8,777 bases of DNA from Candidatus Chloroheliales bacterium (lineage in GTDB: Bacteria > Chloroflexota > Chloroflexia > QHBQ01). Of the stretch, positions 1 through 5,438 are shown piece after piece. Positions within the stretch are counted from its first letter, which is position 1. Each line of letters starts with the position of its first letter. Where the stretch lies: positions 1-8,777 of the forward strand of contig QHBQ01000245.1 in NCBI GenBank assembly GCA_003243865.1. Reading direction: 5' to 3'. A program made the translations under genes and the position numbers. Below the pieces are notes generated by a model, which worked only from the letters and a program-made list of their open reading frames with translations, was not told the origin of the DNA and did not search any database.

Positions 1-1029
1 TTGATTGCCAGCGAGGCGGCAGATTTGCTAACCACCCAGGAGTTGGCCGAACTGAAGGCGCACGGCCAGTACCGCAGCAATGTGCAGTTGCTGCACAACC
101 TCTCGCGCGGCGACGACCGCTTGGCCTCGCCAACTTACCACGATCGCGGTCTGGCGAAGGCAGCCCACCCTAGCGACACTGTGCGGCTGCCGGAGTTGCC
201 GGAAGAGCTTGCCGCCCAGCCAGTGACGAATAGCCGCCTTGCCGCCCGCCCTACCCTGACCGACCCTACCCCCCCCAAAGTGCGCCCACCGCGCCGCACC
301 TACCAAACCAACCCCTGGCTCGATCGCGGTTTGCTCACGGTGGAGTGGGCCTGTGCAATAGTAATCATCTTCATCCTGGGGCAGTGGGTTTACACCCAGT
401 GGAACTCCGACGATAGCGGCAACAGCGCGGTAGCGCAGAGCGAACCGACCCCCACCGTATCTGCCCGCTCCACTATAGTAGCGACGCAAGCCCCGACCCA
501 TCCGGTTGCTCCCACGGTCCAAGCCAACCTGCCAGCCGCCGCCACCGCCACCCTACCACCGCCAACCAACACGCCACTGCCAGCAATATCAATCAGCGAC
601 AGCGTGCCAGTGCGCATCGTCATCCCCAGCATCAAGGTGGATAGCGTAATCAAGGAGGTCGAGCTGCAGGTAGATACCTGGCAAGTCGCCGATTACGCGG
701 TCGGCCATCACGAGAGCAGCGCCCGGCCCGGGCAGCAGGGCAACGTGGTGATGGCTGGCCACCGCGACATTCGCGGCTCGGTCTTCCGCAATCTCGACAA
801 GCTCAAACCGAAGGATGTAATCCTCGTCTACACCAAAACGAAGGTCTATCGCTACATCGTAAGCGACAGCCATATCGTCAAACCGTCGGCGGTAGGAGTG
901 ATGAGCCAGACCAGCGACTATCGGCTGACCCTGATTACCTGCACCCCGATCGGCATCGCCAGCCACCGCATCATCGTCGTTGCCCAGCTCGAACACAACG
1001 ATGTGCCGGTTGTTGGCGGCGACCAGTAG
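1..1029 (+). CDS. Membrane-anchored sortase (cysteine transpeptidase), possibly 5'-partial
   Basis: Sortases cleave a sorting signal on secreted proteins and join them to another amine at the outer face of the membrane. The 342-residue product has a charged, Pro-rich cytoplasmic N-terminus (1-110), one membrane helix (about 111-131), a Pro/Thr/Ala-rich spacer (about 143-200) and a C-terminal sortase domain (about 203-331). The family's catalytic triad is present: His254 in AGHRD, Cys314 in TLITCTP and Arg323 in SHRIIV. A single N-terminal anchor with an exposed C-terminal catalytic domain is the usual sortase topology. The class (D, E or F type) cannot be settled by eye. The frame opens with TTG at base 1, so the true start may lie outside the window, and the unusually long N-terminal region cannot be checked for an upstream start. 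It ends four bases from the converging helicase gene. No substrate with a sorting signal is visible in the window. Confidence 0.9.
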   Translation: MIASEAADLLTTQELAELKAHGQYRSNVQLLHNLSRGDDRLASPTYHDRGLAKAAHPSDTVRLPELPEELAAQPVTNSRLAARPTLTDPTPPKVRPPRRTYQTNPWLDRGLLTVEWACAIVIIFILGQWVYTQWNSDDSGNSAVAQSEPTPTVSARSTIVATQAPTHPVAPTVQANLPAAATATLPPPTNTPLPAISISDSVPVRIVIPSIKVDSVIKEVELQVDTWQVADYAVGHHESSARPGQQGNVVMAGHRDIRGSVFRNLDKLKPKDVILVYTKTKVYRYIVSDSHIVKPSAVGVMSQTSDYRLTLITCTPIGIASHRIIVVAQLEHNDVPVVGGDQ

Positions 1030-1033
1030 TAAC

Positions 1034-3949
1034 TTAATCAGTCACTACGCCGCTATTCTGCTGCGCTGCGCTGACCTCTAGCTCCTTCCTGGTATCCTCA
1101 CTCAGCGGCCCAAATCCGGCGGTGGTGGCGAGTTCGACTACGCCGCGCCGGATCAGCTTCTCCGCCTCCCTTAGCTTACCTTGAAGTGGATCGGCCAGGC
1201 CGGTGCTGCGCTCCACAGTGGCTAGCATCTCGCGCAACTGGCGCAGCAAATCGAGCGTCTTGTTCATGGTCATCACCAGGTCACCCTCACTCTGCTCCAT
1301 GTTGCGCATCAGTTGGCCCAGCGATGCCCCGCGACACCAGTCGCGGGCCGCACCCCAGAAGTAGGGATTGTAGCCGCTGGAGATGAGCAGCCCGTTCTCG
1401 CGCTCGGCCTTGAACACCTCGCGCTCAAGCTCGTCGAGGCGGCGGCGCAGCGCAACCAGGTGCGAAGGGATATAGTAGCGGTTGTTGAACTCAACGTCGC
1501 GGTCAAAGGCGAACCAGCTAAAGAACTCGGCCAGGTCGGCGGGACTGAGCGCATCGAGCCAGCCCGCCACCACTGCCTCGGTGATGATCAGGGCGTTGCG
1601 GTCGAAGATGTTGGCGAGGCGCAGCGCCTTGCTGCTGGGCTGGCCGCGGTCCAGGTAGTCGAAGCGATCCAACACGCGAACGATGCCTTGCAGGGTGCGC
1701 TCCAAGCGCACCTCTTCCTCGGCGGCGGCTTCGGCGATCTTGCCCTCCTCTTTGGCAATTTGCCCTACAAGCGCAGTGCGCTCGTAACGATAGGCGCGAT
1801 GCTCCTTGCGGCGGGGGCAGGGGTCGCAGGGGTGATGATGTACCGCAGCGGCGGCGGCTTTGGCGGCGGTGGCGGTGGCAACCATCTCGGCCCTGGCTTT
1901 GTCCAGCGCGGGGCTGAGGCTGGCAAGCAGCGCGGCGTTGTGTTCCTCGCGCCACTGCTCCAGGTCGGGCAGAGTGGCGATTAGCTCCTGAGCGTCGCGG
2001 TAGAGCGCCTCTTGCTGCGCGGGGGTGAGCAACTCCTGCGCCACCGGCGTGTAGGGCGGGTCGTCAAGCTCGATTGGCAGGGCTAGCAGCGGTGCCTGCT
2101 CCGGCAGGTAGTCCACGTGACGATACTCGGTGAGGGTCTCGACTACTGGCTTGCCATCGGCGAAAGCCAGCAGCAGGCCAATGCCGTTGCCCTCGCCCTT
2201 GCCCAGCCAGAAGGCCCAGCCCCGCGCGGCAAGGTGGATGGGGCTGCCGGGCGCAAGCTCACGAAAGGTGTGGCGCAGGCTGTCGCGGCGGGGCGGCGTC
2301 CAGGGGGTAGCGTTTAGCTTGATCCGCACCCGCTCAAGCTCCTCGGCGGCAGCCTTCTCCCGCTTGCGCTCAATCGAGACCTCACGGCCCAGTCGCTCAT
2401 ATTCGTCGAGTAGCGCTTCGCCTTCGGGGTAGCCGATCAGGCAGCCAACTGGGATATCGGCCAGGCGGGCCTGGTAGCCATACAGGTCGGTGGCAAGCTC
2501 ACGCAGGCGGCGCGACTGCTGGAATTGCAACAGGCTATGGCGCATCACATCGAGGACGCGGCTGCCTGTCGGCGGGTTCCACAGGCTCAGCACCGCGTTG
2601 TAGTGGATGCTGAACGCGCTCTCCACTGGCAGCAAATCGCCCATCGCAATGCCCACCGCCTCGCGGAACGTGACCCAGGGCGAATAGGGAATGACGATAT
2701 AGCCCTGGGGGTCAATCCCCCGCCGTCCCGCACGACCCGCCATCTGCTGGAACTCGTTGGGCAGCAGCGGGCGGCGGGTCTGGCCGTCATACTTGCTCAT
2801 CCGCCCGATGACGACGGTGCGAGCGGGCATATTCACGCCCAGCGCGAGCGTGTCGGTGGCGAACACCGCACGGAGCAACGCCTGGCCGAACAGTTCCTCC
2901 ACCAGTTGCTTCAGCACCGGCAGCAACCCGGCGTGGTGGTAGGCCAGCCCCCGCCGCGCCAGCCGCACAATGGTCTTGACCTGCTCCAACTGGCGGTCTT
3001 CGGGGTTGAGCCGATCCATATAGCGCTGAATGATCTCGCCGACGCGCTTAACGTGTTCCTTCTCTAGCACGCTGGGGAAGGATAGCTGGGCGCAGGCTTC
3101 GGCGGCGGCCTCGCAGTCGCGACGGCTGAACAGGAAGTAGATGGCGGGCAGCAAATCGAGGTGTTCCAGTTGCTGCACAATCTCCGGCGGCTCCGGTTCG
3201 GGGATGCGGCGGCGCTCGCCGTCGTTACCGAAGCCGCGATCGCGCGTCCCGCGCCCACCGCCGCGTCGCACCTCGCCGCCGACGTTGGGGAAGTCGGCCA
3301 CCTGCCGCCCGCGCTCGTCAATCACCTTGTGCATCTGCCCATCGAGGTAATAGTAATACGATAGAGGCACCGCCCGCCGACGGTGAGTGATAAGGTGGAC
3401 GGGGCTGTGGGTGTGCGAGATCCAGGCGGCAAGCTCGGCAGCGTTGGCGACTGTCGCGCTGAGGCAGACTAGCTGCACATGCTTGGGGCAGAGGATGATC
3501 GCCTCCTCCCAGGCGGTGCCGCGCTCCACGTCGGCGAGATAATGCACCTCGTCGAAGATAACCACTGACACATCCTCAAGCTCGGCGGGGTTCTGCAACA
3601 GCATATTGCGTAGCACCTCGGTGGTCATCACCAGGATGCGCCCCTCGCGGTTCTCGATGATGTCGCCGGTGAGTAGCCCGACTGAAGCCGCGCCGTAGAT
3701 GGCCCGCAGGTCGCGGAACTTCTGGTTACTGAGCGCCTTGATCGGGGTGGTGTACATCACCCGCTGCCCCGCCAGCGCCGCCTTGTAGATGGCAAACTCG
3801 GCCACCACCGTCTTGCCCGTGCCGGTCGGCGCCGCCACCATCGCGCTATCGCCCGCCGCGAGGGTAGCGATTGCTTCTTCTTGAAAAGCGTCGAGGGCAA
3901 AGGGATAACGGGCGCGGAAGGCTTCGATGATGTAGGATGAGGCAGTCAT
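1034..3949 (-). CDS. Ski2/Mtr4-like DEAD/DEAH-box RNA helicase with C-terminal DSHCT domain (HelY-like)
   Basis: This is a 971-residue superfamily 2 ATP-dependent helicase, probably acting on RNA processing or turnover, as Ski2/Mtr4 relatives do. Visible motifs in order: Walker A PTGTGKT (41-47), TPIKALSNQKF (68-78), TGDI (94-97), DEVH box (133-136), SAT (164-166), HHAGLLP (338-344), ATDTLALGVNMPA (364-376) and motif VI QMAGRAGRRG (402-411). A coiled-coil-like stretch lies at about 515-545. A CxxC motif (HPCDPC, Cys708/Cys711) followed by a charged segment recalls bacterial HelY-type proteins, and the last 170 residues, with QSEGDLVMTMNKTLDLLRQL (886-905), match the DSHCT domain. An Arg/Gly-rich insertion (about 224-248) sits between the two RecA lobes. 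The ATG at 3949 is chosen because it follows a TATAAT box and begins just before the first helicase elements. There is no Shine-Dalgarno. It appears to be transcribed alone. The family call is firm; the RNA substrate is unknown. Confidence 0.94.
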   Translation of the reverse strand: MTASSYIIEAFRARYPFALDAFQEEAIATLAAGDSAMVAAPTGTGKTVVAEFAIYKAALAGQRVMYTTPIKALSNQKFRDLRAIYGAASVGLLTGDIIENREGRILVMTTEVLRNMLLQNPAELEDVSVVIFDEVHYLADVERGTAWEEAIILCPKHVQLVCLSATVANAAELAAWISHTHSPVHLITHRRRAVPLSYYYYLDGQMHKVIDERGRQVADFPNVGGEVRRGGGRGTRDRGFGNDGERRRIPEPEPPEIVQQLEHLDLLPAIYFLFSRRDCEAAAEACAQLSFPSVLEKEHVKRVGEIIQRYMDRLNPEDRQLEQVKTIVRLARRGLAYHHAGLLPVLKQLVEELFGQALLRAVFATDTLALGVNMPARTVVIGRMSKYDGQTRRPLLPNEFQQMAGRAGRRGIDPQGYIVIPYSPWVTFREAVGIAMGDLLPVESAFSIHYNAVLSLWNPPTGSRVLDVMRHSLLQFQQSRRLRELATDLYGYQARLADIPVGCLIGYPEGEALLDEYERLGREVSIERKREKAAAEELERVRIKLNATPWTPPRRDSLRHTFRELAPGSPIHLAARGWAFWLGKGEGNGIGLLLAFADGKPVVETLTEYRHVDYLPEQAPLLALPIELDDPPYTPVAQELLTPAQQEALYRDAQELIATLPDLEQWREEHNAALLASLSPALDKARAEMVATATAAKAAAAAVHHHPCDPCPRRKEHRAYRYERTALVGQIAKEEGKIAEAAAEEEVRLERTLQGIVRVLDRFDYLDRGQPSSKALRLANIFDRNALIITEAVVAGWLDALSPADLAEFFSWFAFDRDVEFNNRYYIPSHLVALRRRLDELEREVFKAERENGLLISSGYNPYFWGAARDWCRGASLGQLMRNMEQSEGDLVMTMNKTLDLLRQLREMLATVERSTGLADPLQGKLREAEKLIRRGVVELATTAGFGPLSEDTRKELEVSAAQQNSGVVTD

Positions 3950-3954
3950 GGCTC

Positions 3955-3960
3955 ATTATA
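3955..3960 (-). promoter_or_regulatory. Promoter -10 box (TATAAT) of the helicase gene, probably leaderless
   Basis: On the minus strand a perfect TATAAT ends five bases before the helicase ATG. With the usual spacing from -10 to transcription start, the RNA would begin at or within one or two bases of the start codon. No Shine-Dalgarno sequence could fit, which agrees with a leaderless message. The -35 region falls inside a heptanucleotide repeat tract and shows only a weak match (TTTCAA at 17-base spacing). Confidence 0.6.
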
Positions 3961-3962
3961 CA

Positions 3963-3986
3963 GTTAAAAGTTGAAAGTTGAAAGTT
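3963..3986. repeat. Heptanucleotide tandem tract (GTTRAAA) x3 plus GTT
   Basis: Three consecutive heptamers (GTTAAAA, GTTGAAA, GTTGAAA) followed by GTT. The tract lies directly upstream of the helicase -10 box and directly left of the three palindromic repeats at 3990-4085. A different heptamer tract (GAGGTTT) occupies the same relative position beside the palindromes inside the fusion gene at 6579-6611. Confidence 0.8.
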
Positions 3987-3989
3987 CCT

Positions 3990-4085
3990 GTAGGGGCGAA
4001 TTGCTGCTCGCCCTGCTTCCACGTAGGGGCGAACTGCGGTTCGCCCTGCCGCCTGCCATGTAGGGGCGAACTGCGGTTCGCCCTG
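3990..4085. repeat. Three tandem REP-like palindromes (GTAGGGGCGAA...TTCGCCCTG)
   Basis: Three copies, at 3990-4016, 4023-4049 and 4060-4085. Copies 2 and 3 contain a perfect 8-base-pair stem, GGGCGAAC and GTTCGCCC, with a TGCG loop. Copy 1 is degenerate (outer GGGCGA/TCGCCC intact). They fill the space between the 3' end of the phosphotransferase gene and the helicase promoter. They could fold at the end of the phosphotransferase mRNA, but no T-run follows, so calling them terminators is not justified. Confidence 0.85.
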
Positions 4086-4096
4086 GCCCAATTTAC

Positions 4097-5026
4097 TCAC
4101 CCAAGAGTTGGCAAAATCTGATCCCGCATCGCGATGTACTCAGCCTCTTTCCCCACTTTGGCATAGAAGCGCATCGAATCGAGAGTGATGAGATACCTGT
4201 AGCAGAGCAGCCGCTCACGGTAGTGGATGATGGTGCGCCCCTGAGCCGCGTAGTAGGCGGCGCAACGGTCGAGGATCTGGTGGTCGGGCAGCACATGGTC
4301 GAGCCATGCCACGTCGAAGAGGAAGTCACCGTACATAGCGTTAGCCCAGTCCAGCACCGCCGTGATCCGCCCATCCTGCACCAGCACGTTGCCGAAGGCG
4401 TAGTCGGCGTGCAGCAGCCAGCGCTGCTCGGGGCAGTAGTCGAGCAGGCGCATCATTGCCGCGTAGATACGATCCCACACGTCACGCGCCAGGAAGGTAT
4501 CGTCGAACAGGCTATGCCACCGACCATAGAAGCTGCCCGGCTCGTGCTCGTCACCTACACTGATCATAAACTCGCGCCAGCTATGATATGGGCCGATTCC
4601 ATGCTCGTCGAACGCACCATAACCTGTGCTGCTGCTCACGTCGCTGGCGTGGATCGCGTCTAGCGTTTCGATCAGGGCGGGGACGTAGCTGGCAACCTCG
4701 GCGGTGGGCAAGCCAATCATATTCTTGCCGGGCATCATCTGCGAGATAGCGTAGGATAGCCAGCCCATCGTGCCAAGCTGGTAGATCGGTGGGATCGGTA
4801 GGCGCGGCGTGGCGTAGCGGCGGTAGATGTAGGCATCCTTCTCAAAGTTGGGCACGGTGGGAGGGTTGATGCGGAGGATGTAAGCCTGGCCGTTGGCGGT
4901 GAAGGCAACGGTTTGCGCGATCTGACCGCCCTCTACCAACCGCAATTCACCATCGGGGGCAGCGAAGCGTTCGGTGAGCAGGGTACGTACTTCCTCATCA
5001 GTCAGTTGAGGTTTGACCGACGGCAT
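4097..5026 (-). CDS. Aminoglycoside phosphotransferase family kinase, similar to hygromycin B phosphotransferase APH(4)
   Basis: The 309-residue protein should transfer the gamma-phosphate of ATP to a hydroxyl of a small molecule. The APH active-site signature is complete: His206-Ala-Asp208 (catalytic base), Asn213, and Asp226 in AVLDW (metal binding). The text GRITAVLDWANAMYGD closely parallels GRITAVIDWSEAMFGD, which I recall from the APH(4)-Ia hygromycin kinase. Further parallels run along the whole length: YILRIN, FEKDAYIYRRYA, LPIP, SYAIS, GIGPYHSWREF. Spacing of the three active-site residues also agrees with that enzyme as remembered. The ATG at 5026 is preferred because GGGGAG lies nine bases upstream; the frame stays open further upstream, but that part is panD read in another frame. 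It follows panD by 22 bases, presumably in one transcript. Whether the natural substrate is hygromycin, another aminoglycoside or an ordinary metabolite cannot be read from the sequence. Confidence 0.88.
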   Translation of the reverse strand: MPSVKPQLTDEEVRTLLTERFAAPDGELRLVEGGQIAQTVAFTANGQAYILRINPPTVPNFEKDAYIYRRYATPRLPIPPIYQLGTMGWLSYAISQMMPGKNMIGLPTAEVASYVPALIETLDAIHASDVSSSTGYGAFDEHGIGPYHSWREFMISVGDEHEPGSFYGRWHSLFDDTFLARDVWDRIYAAMMRLLDYCPEQRWLLHADYAFGNVLVQDGRITAVLDWANAMYGDFLFDVAWLDHVLPDHQILDRCAAYYAAQGRTIIHYRERLLCYRYLITLDSMRFYAKVGKEAEYIAMRDQILPTLG

Positions 5027-5048
5027 AAGTTGGTTCTCCCCGCCTTCA

Positions 5049-5438
5049 TCATTCCGTCTCTTCGCTAATCGGCAACTGCTTGCCGTAGCCCTCGTCGCGC
5101 AGCACGTCGGTGGCGCGGTTGTTCTCGTCCACGAACACGACGGTGGGTGGCTCCCAATGGTCGAGCGTGGCGAAGGTAAAGATGGTGATGATGTCGCCAA
5201 CCAGCCCCTGGCGAGCCGAGCCGCCGTTCAGGCTGATGCAGCCGCTGCCGCGTGGGCCAGCGATGGCATAGGTCTCGAAGCGGGCGCCGTTGGTGAAGTT
5301 GCTAACCAGCACCTTCTCATAAGGCTCGATGCCCGCTAGCTCCATCAAAGCGCAGTCAATCGTCAGCGACCCGATGTAGTTCAGGTCACTCTCGGTGACG
5401 TGGGCGCGGTGGATCTTGGCGGATAGGTAGGTCTTCAT
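5049..5438 (-). CDS. panD: Aspartate 1-decarboxylase, pyruvoyl-dependent
   Basis: PanD converts L-aspartate to beta-alanine, a precursor of pantothenate and coenzyme A, in the cytoplasm. The 129-residue length is typical of the proenzyme. The self-cleavage site is intact at Gly23-Ser24 (YIGSLTID); Ser24 becomes the pyruvoyl cofactor. Other family residues are visible: Lys8 and His10 (AKIHRAHVT), Tyr21, Arg53 and Tyr57 ([12 protein letters not shown]), Asn71 (ISLNG) and the VGDI-like LVGDIITI. The ATG at 5438 has GGAG four bases upstream. Its first 53 bases overlap the 3' end of the pseudouridine synthase/methyltransferase fusion gene in another frame, and the phosphotransferase gene starts 22 bases after its stop, so the three genes are probably co-transcribed and translationally coupled. 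No other pantothenate gene is in the window. Confidence 0.95.
   Translation of the reverse strand: MKTYLSAKIHRAHVTESDLNYIGSLTIDCALMELAGIEPYEKVLVSNFTNGARFETYAIAGPRGSGCISLNGGSARQGLVGDIITIFTFATLDHWEPPTVVFVDENNRATDVLRDEGYGKQLPISEETE

Noticed and set aside
1313..1984. 223-codon open frame on the + strand
   Set aside because: It is antisense to the conserved C-terminal half of the helicase; the Ala/Gly-rich composition is that of a high-GC shadow frame and shows no recognisable domain.
3990..4085. Possible CRISPR array (three similar units at 33- and 37-base steps)
   Set aside because: The units are themselves palindromes separated by only 6 and 10 bases, there are no spacer-sized unique sequences, and no cas gene is present.
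4023..4096. Intrinsic terminator for the phosphotransferase operon
   Set aside because: The palindromes give strong stems, but no T-run follows on the minus strand, and they recur inside a coding region where they cannot terminate efficiently.
5027..5200. N-terminal extension of the phosphotransferase in the same open frame
   Set aside because: It lies almost wholly over panD in another frame, has a Ser/Thr/Pro-rich composition typical of a shadow frame, and a good Shine-Dalgarno precedes the ATG at 5026.
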